Positions 19,431 through 29,647 are shown, counted from the stretch's first letter. The stretch: DNA of 64,000 nucleotides from Burkholderia sp. Leaf177 (GCF_001424345.1 NZ_LMPF01000001.1:141751-205750), one strand, 5' to 3'. Numbers and translations are program-made. Notes: generated by a model not told the origin, from the sequence alone.

Positions 19431-19637
19431 TCAGGCAGATTCCTGGATGTTCGATGCCTGTTTGCCCTTTGGTCCCTGGACAATCTCGAAGCTGACCTTC
19501 TGGCCTTCCTTGAGCGTCTTGAAACCATTCATCTGTATCGCCGAGAAATGTGCAAACAGATCTTCGCCGCCTTCATCGGGCGTGATGAATCCGTAGCCTT
19601 TCGCGTCGTTGAACCATTTGACCGTACCTGTTGACAT
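19431..19637 (-). CDS. cspA: Cold-shock protein CspA family
   Basis: A 68-residue single-domain RNA chaperone with the OB fold. Both RNA-binding motifs are visible: [12 protein letters not shown] (RNP1) and DLFAHFSAI (RNP2), followed by [23 protein letters not shown]. The start is the ATG at 19637, after an AGGGGA box; the frame extends 12 codons upstream without match. It has its own promoter and a roughly 130-nt leader, as usual for cold-shock genes. In Burkholderia this gene normally sits between icd and clpS, as here. Confidence 0.93.
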   Translation of the reverse strand: MSTGTVKWFNDAKGYGFITPDEGGEDLFAHFSAIQMNGFKTLKEGQKVSFEIVQGPKGKQASNIQESA

Positions 19638-20230
19638 CACTTCCCCTCTTACTCTCGTCGCTACCACGAGCACGCTCGAAAAGCTCGACGGCCCACTATG
19701 TGAACCGCCCCCTCCTCACAAGCTCACCTCGGCCTTTCTTCACCTGAAACACTTCGGAAAAAAGTGCCAATTTGATTGTTTAATCTCTTAAATCAGGTGT
19801 CAAGAAAATTTTGAGATGGCCGTAAAGCCGTTGTAAATGTCTCATTTCAAGGGTTTTTCCCGCTTTCCGCGTATCCCGCCGCACAAGCACGCCATCTTGA
19901 AAAGTCGCATAATCGACGCACATGCAGTACAGGCCGGAAGCGGCACGCGGCATGCGTAGTGATGGCGGGCTTCAAACGGTTTTGTTCAAAGCTGCAAAGT
20001 TGTCGGGGAAGTGATCAAGGCAGGCCGCACCAGGTGAACAATTCGTTTTTTTGAGAGCTGTGCGATACTGGATTCAATGGTGTTTCAAGAGGGCCGGTTC
20101 GGTAAAAAGGGCCGGCGGAATTCAGCAAGCGACAGGTTGCGCGAAGTGTGCGGCGACATCGATTCGGCCTCTATGGCGAACGGAGTTTTGGCGAGATGGC
20201 GAGCCTGTCCAAGTTGTTTAGAATGGGCGT
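19638..20230. other. Divergent regulatory region between cspA and clpS
   Basis: About 590 nt with no credible gene. The left quarter is the cspA leader and promoter (minus strand). The right part must hold the clpS-clpA promoter; no clear consensus box was found there. A short A+T-rich stretch lies at about 19755-19815. Confidence 0.5.
19775..19804 (-). promoter_or_regulatory. Likely cspA promoter
   Basis: On the minus strand a perfect -35 box TTGACA (19799-19804) is followed after 18 nt by AACAAT (19775-19780), with an alternative TAAACA at 16 nt. This would give a leader of about 130 nt before the cspA ATG, in line with the long structured leaders of cold-shock mRNAs. Confidence 0.5.
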
Positions 20231-20545
20231 ATGGCGATCAATCCCAACAAGCAGGATGGCACCGTACTGGAGCGGCAGGAACAAAAGCTGAAACAGCCGT
20301 CCATGTACAAAGTGGTGCTGTTGAATGACGACTTCACGCCGATGGAATTCGTCGTGTTCGTTGTGCAAGAACATTTCAATAAGGATCGTGAGACTGCGAC
20401 GCAGATCATGCTGAAGGTTCATCGCGAAGGCAGGGGAGTTTGTGGGGTCTATACGCGGGACATCGCGTCGACCAAAGTTGAGCAAGTCGTTAGCCACGCG
20501 AGGCAAGCGGGTCATCCGCTGCAGTGTGTGATGGAGGAAGCATGA
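20231..20545 (+). CDS. clpS: ClpS adaptor for the ClpAP protease
   Basis: A 104-residue adaptor that delivers N-degron proteins to ClpA. The core [24 protein letters not shown] carries the Asn-Asp pair (LNDD) that binds the substrate N-terminus, and the family ending [23 protein letters not shown] is present. The unstructured N-terminal tail (about 25 residues) is typical. The stop overlaps the clpA start by 4 nt (ATGA), so the two are translationally coupled. Confidence 0.95.
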   Translation: MAINPNKQDGTVLERQEQKLKQPSMYKVVLLNDDFTPMEFVVFVVQEHFNKDRETATQIMLKVHREGRGVCGVYTRDIASTKVEQVVSHARQAGHPLQCVMEEA

Positions 20546-22842
20546 TTGCCCAGGAACTGGAAGTCAGTCTGCACATGGCGTTTATGGAAGCACGTCAGGC
20601 GCGGCACGAGTTCATTACGGTCGAGCATCTTTTATTGGCCTTGTTGGACAACCCGACCGCGGCTGAAGTGTTGCGTGCATGCGCAGCAAACATTGAAGAT
20701 TTGCGGCAGAACCTGCGCAATTTCATTCATGACAATACGCCTACCGTGCCCGGCACGGACGACGTCGATACTCAGCCCACGCTTGGTTTTCAGCGCGTAA
20801 TCCAGCGCGCGATTATGCATGTGCAATCAACGTCGAATGGCAAGAAGGAAGTTACCGGCGCGAACGTGCTGGTGGCTATCTTCGGCGAAAAGGATTCGCA
20901 TGCCGTCTACTACCTGCAACAGCAGGGCGTGACGCGCCTCGACGTCGTCAATTTCATCTCGCATGGCATCGCGAAGACGAATACAGGCGACGCGGCGAAG
21001 GCAAGCAGCGACGCGAATCCGGAAGCGGAAGACGCGGCTGCGCAAAAGGAAACTCCGCTCGCGCAATTCACGCAGAACCTCAACCAGCTCGCGAAGGACG
21101 GCAAGATCGATCCGCTGATCGGCCGCGAACTGGAAGTGGAGCGCGTGGTTCAGGTGCTGTGCCGTCGCCGAAAGAACAATCCGCTGCTCGTAGGCGAAGC
21201 TGGCGTGGGTAAGACCGCCATTGCCGAAGGCCTTGCGTGGCGCATCACGCGCGGCGAAGTGCCGGACATTCTTGCGGACGCCCAGGTGTATTCGCTCGAT
21301 ATGGGCGCGTTGCTGGCGGGTACTAAATACCGCGGTGATTTCGAGCAGCGTCTCAAGACCGTGCTGAAAGAGTTGAAGGAACGCCCGCATGCGGTGTTGT
21401 TCATCGACGAAATTCACACGTTGATTGGGGCGGGCGCGGCGTCGGGCGGAACGCTGGATGCATCGAATCTGTTGAAGCCGGCGTTGTCGTCGGGTCAGCT
21501 GAAGTGCATTGGCGCGACCACGTTCACGGAATATCGCGGGATCTTCGAGAAGGACGCAGCGTTGTCGCGTCGTTTCCAGAAGGTCGATGTCGCCGAGCCG
21601 ACCGTCGAGCAGACTGTTGCCATCTTGCGCGGACTGAAGTCGCGTTTCGAAGAGCATCACGGCGTGAAGTATTCGTCGGGCGCTTTGTCGGCTGCGGCTG
21701 AGTTGTCGGCGCGTTTCATCACGGATCGTCATCTGCCGGACAAGGCTATCGACGTGATCGATGAAGCGGGCGCGGCTCAACGCATCCTGCCGAAGTCGAA
21801 GCAGAAGAAGACTATCGGCAAGAACGAGATTGAAGAGATCATCTCGAAGATTGCACGCGTGCCGGCGCAAAGCGTTTCGCAGGACGATCGCAGCAAGTTG
21901 CAGACGCTGGATCGCGACCTGAAGAGCGTGGTGTTCGGGCAAGACCAGTCTATCGATGCGCTCGCGGCCGCCATCAAGATGGCGCGTGCGGGTCTCGGCA
22001 AGACGGACAAGCCGATCGGCGCGTTCCTGTTCTCGGGTCCAACGGGCGTCGGCAAGACGGAAGTCGCGAAGCAGCTGGCGTTCACGCTGGGTATCGAATT
22101 GCTGCGCTTCGACATGTCCGAGTACATGGAACGTCACGCGGTCAGCCGGCTGATCGGCGCGCCGCCGGGTTATGTTGGTTTCGATCAAGGCGGTTTGCTG
22201 ACCGAAGCCGTCACGAAGAAGCCGCATTGCGTGCTGTTGCTGGACGAAATCGAAAAGGCGCATCCGGACATCTACAACGTGCTGTTGCAGGTCATGGACC
22301 ATGGCACGCTGACCGATAACAACGGTCGCAAGGCGGATTTCCGTAACGTCATCATCATCATGACGACAAACGCGGGTGCCGAAGCGATGCAGAAATCGGT
22401 GATCGGATTCACGAATCGCCGGGAAACGGGCGACGAAATGGCCGATATCAAGCGCATGTTCACGCCTGAGTTCCGCAATCGTCTCGACCAGATCATCAGC
22501 TTCCGTTCGCTCGATGAAGAAATCATCATGCGTGTGGTCGACAAGTTCCTGATGCAATTGGAAGATCAACTGCACGAGAAGAAGGTCGACGCGGTATTTA
22601 CGGACGCTTTGCGCAAGCATCTCGCTAAGCACGGTTTCGATCCGTTGATGGGCGCGCGGCCGATGCAACGCCTGATTCAGGACACGATTCGTCGTGCGCT
22701 GGCTGACGAGTTGCTCTTCGGCAAGCTGATGACGGGCGGTCGTGTAACGGTCGACGTGGACGAAAACGACAAAGTGTCGCTGACGTTCGACGAAAGCCCG
22801 GTCCCGCGCAATCCGAATCCGGAAGCGGTCGAGGTCGAGTAA
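20542..22842 (+). CDS. clpA: ATP-dependent Clp protease ATPase subunit ClpA
   Basis: A 766-residue AAA+ unfoldase that feeds proteins to ClpP. The N-terminal domain (residues 1-145, binding ClpS) opens [33 protein letters not shown]1 has Walker [10 protein letters not shown] and Walker [16 protein letters not shown]2 has GPTGVGKTE and [11 protein letters not shown]. The start is the ATG at 20542; a slightly longer frame from 20524 lies within clpS. A 15-bp perfect terminator follows. Confidence 0.96.
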   Translation: MIAQELEVSLHMAFMEARQARHEFITVEHLLLALLDNPTAAEVLRACAANIEDLRQNLRNFIHDNTPTVPGTDDVDTQPTLGFQRVIQRAIMHVQSTSNGKKEVTGANVLVAIFGEKDSHAVYYLQQQGVTRLDVVNFISHGIAKTNTGDAAKASSDANPEAEDAAAQKETPLAQFTQNLNQLAKDGKIDPLIGRELEVERVVQVLCRRRKNNPLLVGEAGVGKTAIAEGLAWRITRGEVPDILADAQVYSLDMGALLAGTKYRGDFEQRLKTVLKELKERPHAVLFIDEIHTLIGAGAASGGTLDASNLLKPALSSGQLKCIGATTFTEYRGIFEKDAALSRRFQKVDVAEPTVEQTVAILRGLKSRFEEHHGVKYSSGALSAAAELSARFITDRHLPDKAIDVIDEAGAAQRILPKSKQKKTIGKNEIEEIISKIARVPAQSVSQDDRSKLQTLDRDLKSVVFGQDQSIDALAAAIKMARAGLGKTDKPIGAFLFSGPTGVGKTEVAKQLAFTLGIELLRFDMSEYMERHAVSRLIGAPPGYVGFDQGGLLTEAVTKKPHCVLLLDEIEKAHPDIYNVLLQVMDHGTLTDNNGRKADFRNVIIIMTTNAGAEAMQKSVIGFTNRRETGDEMADIKRMFTPEFRNRLDQIISFRSLDEEIIMRVVDKFLMQLEDQLHEKKVDAVFTDALRKHLAKHGFDPLMGARPMQRLIQDTIRRALADELLFGKLMTGGRVTVDVDENDKVSLTFDESPVPRNPNPEAVEVE

Positions 22843-22900
22843 GCAGCAAGCAGTGGATGACTGAAGTCAGGTGACACGCGTGTAAGGTGTGTCATCATCG

Positions 22901-22943
22901 GCGAGGCGGCGCGGAGAACTTTTCCGCGCCGCCTCGCTTTTTT
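22901..22943 (+). terminator. clpS-clpA terminator
   Basis: GCGAGGCGGCGCGGA (22901-22915) and TCCGCGCCGCCTCGC (22923-22937) form a perfect 15-bp stem with a 7-nt loop, followed by TTTTTT. One of the strongest terminators in the window. Confidence 0.93.
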
Positions 22944-22984
22944 GTGTCCGCGATCGTTGCGGATCTTGACTTCAAGAGGTTGAT

Positions 22985-24358
22985 TTGAGCTTTGAACGTG
23001 GGTCGTTCGAGACTATTGTCGAACGGGAGAAAGGGCTGCACCGGAGCCTGACGGCCGGACAGATGTCGATGATCGCCATCGGCGGCGCGATCGGAACGGG
23101 ATTATTTCTGGGCAGCGGTTTTGCAATCGGCTTTGCCGGACCGAGCGTGTTGCTGAGTTACGCGATAGGCGCGGTCATCGCGTTATTGCTGATGGGCGCG
23201 CTCGCCGAAATGACCGTTGCGCACCCAACATCGGGATCGTTCGGCGCGTATGCGGAGTTTTACATCGGACCGCTCGCGGGTTTTCTCGTGCGATACGCGT
23301 ACTGGTCGGCGGTCGTCTTCGCGGTCGGCACCGAGGTCAGCGCGGTCGCCGTTTTCATGAAGTACTGGTTCGCGAACGTGCCTGGCTGGTATTGGATCGT
23401 CGGATTTTCAGGCACGTTGATCGCGGTGAACGCGGCGAGCGTGAAGGTGTATGGCGTTATCGAATACGCGTTTTCGATGCTTAAGATCGTTGCGATCGTC
23501 GCGTTCATTTTGCTCGGCGCCGTGTTCGTGTATGGCGCGCGGGTTTCTTCCGGCGTGGGTCTCGGCAATTTCACCGCGCACGGCGGATTTTTCCCGCACG
23601 GCTTGAAAGGCATGTGGTTCGCGGTGATCGTGTCGATCTTCAGTTACCTGAACATTGAGACGATTGCGGTCGCGGCGGGGGAAGCGCGGGACCCGCAACG
23701 CGCGGTTGCAAAGGCGTTCAGGTCGACCGTGTTCCGGCTCGTGCTGTTCTATTTGCTCACGCTTGCATTGATGCTTGCGATCGTTCCGTGGACGCAAGCC
23801 AGCACCGACGAAAGCCCGTTCGTCAAAGTGATGGCCGCGACCCACGTGCCGTACGCGGCCGGTGTGATCAATTTCGTGGTGCTGGTCGCGGCGCTTTCGG
23901 CCATGAACAGCCAGCTTTACATCACCACGCGCATGATGTTCAGCCTGTCGCGCGCGGGTTACGCGCCAGCGCGTTTCGGGCGCCTCAGCGCGAACGGCGT
24001 GCCGACCGCAGCGCTTTCCATCTCCACGATCGGCATTGCGCTCGCGACCATCCTGACCGCGTTCTGGCCAGCGATGGCCTTCGGTTTGATGATGTCGCTC
24101 GCCATCTTCGGCGCAATGTTCGCGTGGCTGATGATCTTCGTCACGCATCTGTTTTTCCGCGCGCGATATCGCGGTCCTTCGTTGTCCTTTCGCATGGTCC
24201 TGCATCCGGCCGGCAGTTTGCTCGGCGCGGCCCTGATGGCGGCGATCATGATCACGACCGCGTTCACCGACGAATTTCGCATGACACTTGTCTACGGAAC
24301 CGCGTTCATGGCCGTCCTGATTGGCGTCTACGGCATCTGGTATCGAAAACGCGCTTGA
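22985..24358 (+). CDS. Amino acid permease (APC family)
   Basis: A 457-residue inner-membrane carrier with about 12 hydrophobic helices. The family opening GLHRSLTAGQMSMIAIGGAIGTGLFLGSG (residues 18-46) carries the backbone-binding GxxIGTGLF motif of AAT-type amino acid/proton symporters. Substrate is not readable; relatives carry GABA, serine or aromatic and other amino acids. It starts with TTG at 22985, supported by AGAGG about 7 nt upstream. It stands alone between the clpA terminator and the sugar operon promoter. Confidence 0.85.
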   Translation: MSFERGSFETIVEREKGLHRSLTAGQMSMIAIGGAIGTGLFLGSGFAIGFAGPSVLLSYAIGAVIALLLMGALAEMTVAHPTSGSFGAYAEFYIGPLAGFLVRYAYWSAVVFAVGTEVSAVAVFMKYWFANVPGWYWIVGFSGTLIAVNAASVKVYGVIEYAFSMLKIVAIVAFILLGAVFVYGARVSSGVGLGNFTAHGGFFPHGLKGMWFAVIVSIFSYLNIETIAVAAGEARDPQRAVAKAFRSTVFRLVLFYLLTLALMLAIVPWTQASTDESPFVKVMAATHVPYAAGVINFVVLVAALSAMNSQLYITTRMMFSLSRAGYAPARFGRLSANGVPTAALSISTIGIALATILTAFWPAMAFGLMMSLAIFGAMFAWLMIFVTHLFFRARYRGPSLSFRMVLHPAGSLLGAALMAAIMITTAFTDEFRMTLVYGTAFMAVLIGVYGIWYRKRA

Positions 24359-24387
24359 AACGCGGGTAAACACCGAAGACAACCGCT

Positions 24388-24431
24388 TTGCGTATCTTTC
24401 GTTTCGAAACTAGAATCTTTCGAAACGAAAG
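24388..24431 (+). promoter_or_regulatory. Promoter with double DeoR-type operator for the sugar operon
   Basis: A sigma-70-like promoter is readable: -35 TTGCGT (24388-24393), 17-nt spacer, -10 TAGAAT (24411-24416). Over it lies a perfect 14-nt inverted repeat, CTTTCGTTTCGAAA (24396-24409) and TTTCGAAACGAAAG (24418-24431), with an 8-nt gap; each arm also contains the palindrome TTTCGAAA. One arm fills the spacer and the other begins just after the -10. TTTCG repeats are typical operators of DeoR-family repressors such as AgaR and GlpR, and the first gene of the operon encodes one, so self-repression of the whole operon is the likely scheme. Confidence 0.75.
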
Positions 24432-24449
24432 TGCAAAGGTGGTTTGTCC

Positions 24450-25262
24450 GTGCTGGCCAATAAAAACTCGCTTCATCGGCGTCTGCGAATTGTCGAACTT
24501 GTCCGCAAGAGGGGCGAGGTTTCGGTCGATGAACTCGCAACCGCGTTCGATGTATCGAGCGTCACGATCCGCTCCGATCTCAATTACCTCGAGCAGCAGC
24601 GCTACCTCATTCGTGCGTTCGGCAAGGCGCGCTACGTGGCGCAGCGGCCGGGCGAAAACGTTTTGTCGGCGGTATCCGCGAGCGCCACGCGCCAGGCCGC
24701 CGATATGGCCATTGCGCGGCTGGCGGCGGATTTCATCGATGACCACGCGTCTGTGTTTATCGGCGCCGGCGTGATCACGCACAAGCTTTTGCCCTTGCTC
24801 GCGGATCGCGCGAATCTTGCGCTGACGTTGAACGACATTGCCATGGTGCCAACCGTCCAGCGTTTCATGCGATGCGAGTTGCGCCTTTCCGGCGGAACCC
24901 TGGACGACGATTCAACCGTTCTGCTCGGGCCCGATGCGGAGCGCTCGTTGTCGGCTTTATCGCTGGATCTGGTCGTGCTCGAAGCGATGGGTTTTGATCG
25001 CGAAGGCAATCTGCTGTGCGCCGATCCCCGTCTCACCGACGTGTATAAAGCGGCGTTGAAGAACGCCAAGCGGATTGTCGTCGTCGCTTATCAACCTGCG
25101 CTGCAAGGCGAAGGCAAGGCGTTTTGTCACGTAAGCCGTCTCGGCGGACTGGTCCTCGATGACGCTATCGACCCACCAACGCTCGATCTGATTCTGAAAG
25201 CCGGGCTGGATGTCACCCGGCGTGAAGAAGGCATCCTCGAATTTCGTAATCAGCAACCCTAA
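24450..25262 (+). CDS. DeoR-family sugar operon repressor
   Basis: A 270-residue transcription regulator. The N-terminal winged helix (about residues 6-60) shows RRLRIVELVRKRGEVSVDELATAFDVSSVTIRSDLNYLEQ, the DeoR signature. The rest is the sugar-phosphate-binding DeoRC domain, ending with the region that senses a phosphorylated intermediate. The start is set to the GTG at 24450, preceded by AAAGGTGG; a TTG two codons upstream is an alternative. It is first in an operon with an ABC sugar importer, kinase and GatZ protein and lies 18 nt after a strong TTTCG-type operator. The inducer is probably a tagatose or fructose phosphate, by context. Confidence 0.85.
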   Translation: MLANKNSLHRRLRIVELVRKRGEVSVDELATAFDVSSVTIRSDLNYLEQQRYLIRAFGKARYVAQRPGENVLSAVSASATRQAADMAIARLAADFIDDHASVFIGAGVITHKLLPLLADRANLALTLNDIAMVPTVQRFMRCELRLSGGTLDDDSTVLLGPDAERSLSALSLDLVVLEAMGFDREGNLLCADPRLTDVYKAALKNAKRIVVVAYQPALQGEGKAFCHVSRLGGLVLDDAIDPPTLDLILKAGLDVTRREEGILEFRNQQP

Positions 25263-25277
25263 ACAATATCTGGAGAC

Positions 25278-26171
25278 ATGTTCATGTTTCGTCGTTCAAT
25301 GCTGGCTGTTCTTGTCACCGCTGTTACCGCCACGGCCGCAAACGCCGCCGATGTAAAGATTGGTGCATCGCTGCTTACACAGCAGCATCCGTTTTATGTC
25401 GAACTTGCCAACGCGATGAAAGCCGAAGCGGCGAAGGATCACGCGCAGATCGATATTGCAATTGCAAACCAGGACCTGAGCAAGCAGATCGCCGACGTGC
25501 AGGATTTCGTCACGAAGAAGGTCGATGTGATCGTGATCTCGCCGGTCGATTCCAAAGGCGTGAAAGCGGCCGTGCTGACGGCGGAGAAGGCGGGCATTCC
25601 GGTGATCACCGTCGATATCAGCGCCGCAGGCGTCGAAGTCGCATCGCATATTGCCACCGATAACTACGCCGGCGGTCTGCAAGCCGGCGCGTTGATGTGC
25701 AAGGTGCTCGGCGGCAAGGGCAAGGTCGGCGTGATCGATTACCCGACGATCCAGTCCGTGATCGACCGCGTGACGGGTTTCAAGAAGGCGCTGGCCGCGT
25801 GCCCGGACGTGAAGATCGTCGCAATCCAGCCGGGCATCACGCGCGCCGACGCGTTGAGCGCCGCGCAGAACATGTTGCAGGCGAATCCTGATCTGGCAGG
25901 CATCTTCGGTTTCGGCGATGACGCCGCGATGGCCGCAGCGGTCGCGGGAAAATCGGCGGGGAACAAGGTGAAGGTAATTGGCTTCGACGGCATGCCTGAA
26001 GCGCGCGCCGCGGTCGATAAAAACCCGAACTTCGTTGGCGTGATCCGTCAGTATCCGGACAAGATGGGTGCGCTCGCAGTCGATACCGCCATGAAGGTCG
26101 CGGCCAAGCAAGCGGTGCCGAAGCTGCAGCCGGTGACGCCGGGGCAGTATCTGAACGCGTCGGTGAAATGA
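25278..26171 (+). CDS. Sugar ABC transporter binding protein (RbsB-like)
   Basis: A 297-residue periplasmic protein with a signal peptide (cleavage near ANAADVKIG, about residue 23) and the type I sugar-binding fold of the ribose/galactose/polyol group. Visible family parts are IGASLLTQQHPFYVELANAMK, QVDVIVISPVDSKG-like (residues about 90-100) and the hinge segment near AIFGFGDDAAMAA. GGAG lies just before the ATG. The stop overlaps the ATPase start by 4 nt. Substrate is inferred from the operon to be a ketohexose or hexitol such as D-tagatose, D-altritol or galactitol, not ribose. Confidence 0.85.
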   Translation: MFMFRRSMLAVLVTAVTATAANAADVKIGASLLTQQHPFYVELANAMKAEAAKDHAQIDIAIANQDLSKQIADVQDFVTKKVDVIVISPVDSKGVKAAVLTAEKAGIPVITVDISAAGVEVASHIATDNYAGGLQAGALMCKVLGGKGKVGVIDYPTIQSVIDRVTGFKKALAACPDVKIVAIQPGITRADALSAAQNMLQANPDLAGIFGFGDDAAMAAAVAGKSAGNKVKVIGFDGMPEARAAVDKNPNFVGVIRQYPDKMGALAVDTAMKVAAKQAVPKLQPVTPGQYLNASVK

Positions 26172-27694
26172 ATAGCGTATTGAAACCTCGCGCGGATCGA
26201 GCGTTGCTCGAGCTGCGCGGCATCGCGAAATCGTTCGGTCCGGTCGAGGCGATCAAGGACGTTTCGCTCGCGATTTTGCCGGGCCGCGTGCATACGCTGC
26301 TCGGTGAAAACGGCGCGGGAAAGTCAACGCTGATGAAAATTCTCGCGGGCGTTCATGCGCCCACGCGCGGCGAGATCCTGATGAACGGCGCGCCCGTTTC
26401 GTTCGCGAATCCCGGCGAATCGCAGAGTGCGGGCATCGCGATCATCTATCAGGAACTGAGTCTCGCGAAGAACTTGAGCGTCGCGGAAAACATGTTCGCG
26501 GGGCACGAGCCGCGACGTTTTGGTGTTGTCGATTTCAAGCGTTTGTATGCCGAAGCGCAGGTTTTGCTCGATGACCTTGGAATCGATATAGATGCAACCG
26601 CGCCCGTTTCGCGTCTTTCCATGGCGCAGCGCCAGCTCGTGGAGATTGCCAAGGCGTTGAGTCGCGATGCATCGCTCGTGATCATGGACGAACCCACGTC
26701 TTCGCTAAGCGATCGTGAAGCGGAGATCCTGTTTCATATCGTCACGAAGCTGACGGCGAAAGGCGCGGCGGTCGTCTATATCTCGCACCGAATGGACGAG
26801 ATCATGCGCATCTCCGACGACATTTCGGTCATGCGCGACGGCCGCTACATTGCGACGTTGCAGAAGGACCAGACGACCATTGGCGCATTGATCGCGATGA
26901 TGGTCGGCCGCGAAATGAACGATGTTTATCCGCGGCGAGAAACGCCTTTTGTGCGGCCGTCCTTGCCGTTGCTGAAGGTCGATCACCTGACTTTGCCCGG
27001 CCAGTTCGAAGACATCAGCTTCGAGATTCACGCCGGCGAAATCCTCGGTTTCTTCGGCTTGATCGGCGCGGGACGCTCGGACGTGATGAAGGCATTGTTT
27101 GGCATCGGCCGGCCGAGCGGCGAGATTTCGATGAGCGGCAAGCGCCTCAAGTTGCGCAATCCGGCGCACGCCATTCGAGAAGGTATTGCGTTCGTCACGG
27201 AAGACCGCAAGCACGAAGGTCTCGTGCTGATGCATTCCATTGCCAACAACGTGACGATGGCAAGTTTCGAAGAACACGGTTCGCGCTTCGGCATCTTGAA
27301 CCGGCGCTTCGAACGCGATGAAACCGCGAACGCCATCGCGCGCATGAACATCCGCGCATCGGGTCCGTTTCAAGCCGTTGGAAACCTGAGCGGCGGCAAT
27401 CAGCAGAAGGTCGTGTTTTCGAAATGGCTGGCGCTGAAACCAAAAGTCCTGATCCTCGATGAACCCACGCGCGGCGTGGACGTCGGCGCGAAATTCGAAA
27501 TCTATCGCGTGATTCGCGAACTCGCGGCAAGCGGGACGGCGATCATCCTCGTTTCATCGGAATTGCCGGAAGCGCTTGCCATGAGCGACCGGCTTGTCGT
27601 GATGCGTGAAAAACGCATCGTCCATGAATTCAACGCTCAAGGTCCGACGCAGGAAGAAGTCATGTCGTACGCAACGGGAGCCACCACAGCATGA
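26168..27694 (+). CDS. Sugar ABC transporter ATPase (RbsA-like, double domain)
   Basis: A 508-residue protein with two ABC domains as usual for monosaccharide importers. Domain 1 has Walker A GENGAGKST, signature LSMAQRQLVEIAKAL and Walker B LVIMDEPTSSL. Domain 2 has the degenerate Walker A GLIGAGRSD, signature LSGGNQQKVVFSKWL and Walker B VLILDEPTRGVD. This asymmetry is normal for RbsA/MglA. It overlaps the binding-protein gene by 4 nt and the permease gene by 4 nt. Confidence 0.9.
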   Translation: MNSVLKPRADRALLELRGIAKSFGPVEAIKDVSLAILPGRVHTLLGENGAGKSTLMKILAGVHAPTRGEILMNGAPVSFANPGESQSAGIAIIYQELSLAKNLSVAENMFAGHEPRRFGVVDFKRLYAEAQVLLDDLGIDIDATAPVSRLSMAQRQLVEIAKALSRDASLVIMDEPTSSLSDREAEILFHIVTKLTAKGAAVVYISHRMDEIMRISDDISVMRDGRYIATLQKDQTTIGALIAMMVGREMNDVYPRRETPFVRPSLPLLKVDHLTLPGQFEDISFEIHAGEILGFFGLIGAGRSDVMKALFGIGRPSGEISMSGKRLKLRNPAHAIREGIAFVTEDRKHEGLVLMHSIANNVTMASFEEHGSRFGILNRRFERDETANAIARMNIRASGPFQAVGNLSGGNQQKVVFSKWLALKPKVLILDEPTRGVDVGAKFEIYRVIRELAASGTAIILVSSELPEALAMSDRLVVMREKRIVHEFNAQGPTQEEVMSYATGATTA

Positions 27695-28680
27695 ACCCGA
27701 CTCAACTCAGCGGCGCGGCAACGCGGCGCTCGCACGCAAGCGGCGCATTCAATCGGGCGCTCCGGCATTACGGCGGCATTGTCGTCGGGCTGATCGTCTT
27801 GTGCGGATTTTTCTGGGCGTTGTCGCCCAACTTCATGTCCGTGAACAATCTGCTGAATGTCGTGATGCAGGTTTCCATCATCGCGATACTCGGCTTCGGC
27901 ATGACCTACGTGCTGCTGCTCGGCGATATCGACTTGTCGGTCGGCGCGACCATGGCGCTGGTCGGCACCGTCTGCGCATTCGCGCTGGAGCATGTTGCAT
28001 CGCCGTTCCTTGCCGTGCTCGCCGCCATGGGCACCGGGCTCGTTCTCGGGGCCATCAACGGCTCGCTTTCGGCGTTGCTTACCATTCCGTCGTTCATTGT
28101 CACCGTCGCGACAATGGGCGTGTTTCGCGGCTTCGCGTACTTGACGTCGAACGGCGTGCCGATTTCCATCGACAACGACGCATTCGCCTTCCTCGGCAAC
28201 GGTTCCGTGCTCGGCATTCCGCTGCCCATCTGGATTCTTGCGGTCTTGCTGCTGCTGAATCACTTCGTGCTCTCGCGTACCGTGTTCGGACGCAAGGCGT
28301 ATCTCGCGGGCGGAAATCGCGAGGCAGCGCTGTATTCGGGTATCGATGTGAACCGTCTGCGAATCATGATCTTCATGATCTCGGGATTGCTTGCAAGCAT
28401 TGGCGGCGTGCTGATGACGTCGCGGCTTTATTCCGCGCAGCCGAACGCGGGTATTGGCTATGAACTCGATGCCATCGCCGCAGCTGTCCTCGGCGGCACG
28501 AGTCTCTCGGGCGGTTACGGAACGATCACCGGAACGCTGATCGGCGCGCTGATTATCGGCGTCATCAACAACGGCATGAACTTGCTGAGCGTTCCGTATT
28601 TCTATCAACTCATCGTGAAAGGCATCGTGATTCTGGTCGCGGTGTGTATCGATGTTCAAACGAAAAAACGTCATGCCTAA
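27691..28680 (+). CDS. Sugar ABC transporter permease (RbsC-like)
   Basis: A 329-residue inner-membrane permease with about 8-10 hydrophobic helices. Family landmarks are FGMTYVLLLGDIDLSVGATMAL (about residues 70-90) and the C-terminal stretch YELDAIAAAVLGGTSLSGGYGTITGTLIGALIIGVINNGMNLL, both typical of the ribose-type family. It presumably works as a homodimer with the RbsA-like ATPase. Its stop overlaps the kinase start. Confidence 0.9.
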   Translation: MNPTQLSGAATRRSHASGAFNRALRHYGGIVVGLIVLCGFFWALSPNFMSVNNLLNVVMQVSIIAILGFGMTYVLLLGDIDLSVGATMALVGTVCAFALEHVASPFLAVLAAMGTGLVLGAINGSLSALLTIPSFIVTVATMGVFRGFAYLTSNGVPISIDNDAFAFLGNGSVLGIPLPIWILAVLLLLNHFVLSRTVFGRKAYLAGGNREAALYSGIDVNRLRIMIFMISGLLASIGGVLMTSRLYSAQPNAGIGYELDAIAAAVLGGTSLSGGYGTITGTLIGALIIGVINNGMNLLSVPYFYQLIVKGIVILVAVCIDVQTKKRHA

Positions 28681-29647
28681 TTCAAACGGTGTTCCCTCGA
28701 AGGCCGGCACCATCGTCGCGATGGGCGAGATCCTGGTCGAGATCATGGCCACGAAGATCGGCCAGCGCTTTAGCGAACCGGGCACGCTGATTGGCCCGTT
28801 CGCGAGCGGCGCGCCGGCGATTTTCATCGATCAGGTCGCGAAACTCGGCAGCCCGTGCGCCATGATCGGCTGCGTGGGCGACGACGACTTCGGCGTGCTC
28901 AACGTAGAAAGATTGCGCACCGACGGCGTGGACGTTTCCGGCATTGCCGTGCTGAAGGACGCGACCACGGGCAGTGCGTTCGTCACGTATCGGGAAGACG
29001 GCGATCGCGATTTCATCTACAACATCACGAACAGCGCGTCGGCGCAATTGTCGGTCGCGAACTTGCGCGAAGACTTGCTCGCGAACTGCGGCAATTTCCA
29101 TGTGATGGGTTCGTCGCTGTTTTCGTTCAGGATCATCGAAGCGATGAAACAGGCTATCGAAACGGTGAAGAAGAACGGCGGCACGGTAAGTTTCGATCCG
29201 AATATCCGCAAGGAAATGCTGCGGATTCCGGAGATGCGCGACGCGCTCGATTTCATCCTCGATTACACCGATGTCTTCCTGCCGAGCGGCCACGAAGTGA
29301 CGCTGCTCGCGAGCGCGACGTCGGAGCGCGGGGCTATCGATGAACTGCTCGAGCGCGGCGTGAAGGAAGTGGTGGTGAAGCGCGGCGCGCAAGGCTGCAG
29401 TTTCTTCAATGCCAATGGCGAGACGCATCGTCCGGCGTTCAAGGTCGAAGAGCTCGATCCAACCGGTGCGGGCGATTGCTTCGGCGCAACGTACATCAGT
29501 TGCCGCGCGCAAGGCATGGACGTGGAAACGGCGCTCAACTATGCAAGCGCAAGCGGTGCGCGGGCGGTCGGCGTGAAGGGTCCAATGGAAGGCACGGCGA
29601 CGTTCGCCGAACTCGACGCGTTTTTGGCAACGGCAACCACGGAGTGA
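28673..29647 (+). CDS. PfkB-family sugar kinase, probable tagatose kinase
   Basis: A 324-residue ribokinase-type (PF00294) kinase. The N-terminal MGEILVEI and the catalytic C-terminal motif DPTGAGDCFGATYIS (base Asp in GAGD) are intact. In Agrobacterium a kinase of this family, beside a GatZ protein and an RbsB-type importer, phosphorylates D-tagatose to D-tagatose 6-phosphate; the same neighbourhood here supports that role. The ATG at 28673 overlaps the permease stop by 8 nt; a frame extension to 28652 lies inside the permease. Kinase family is firm; substrate is inferred. Confidence 0.8.
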   Translation: MPNSNGVPSKAGTIVAMGEILVEIMATKIGQRFSEPGTLIGPFASGAPAIFIDQVAKLGSPCAMIGCVGDDDFGVLNVERLRTDGVDVSGIAVLKDATTGSAFVTYREDGDRDFIYNITNSASAQLSVANLREDLLANCGNFHVMGSSLFSFRIIEAMKQAIETVKKNGGTVSFDPNIRKEMLRIPEMRDALDFILDYTDVFLPSGHEVTLLASATSERGAIDELLERGVKEVVVKRGAQGCSFFNANGETHRPAFKVEELDPTGAGDCFGATYISCRAQGMDVETALNYASASGARAVGVKGPMEGTATFAELDAFLATATTE

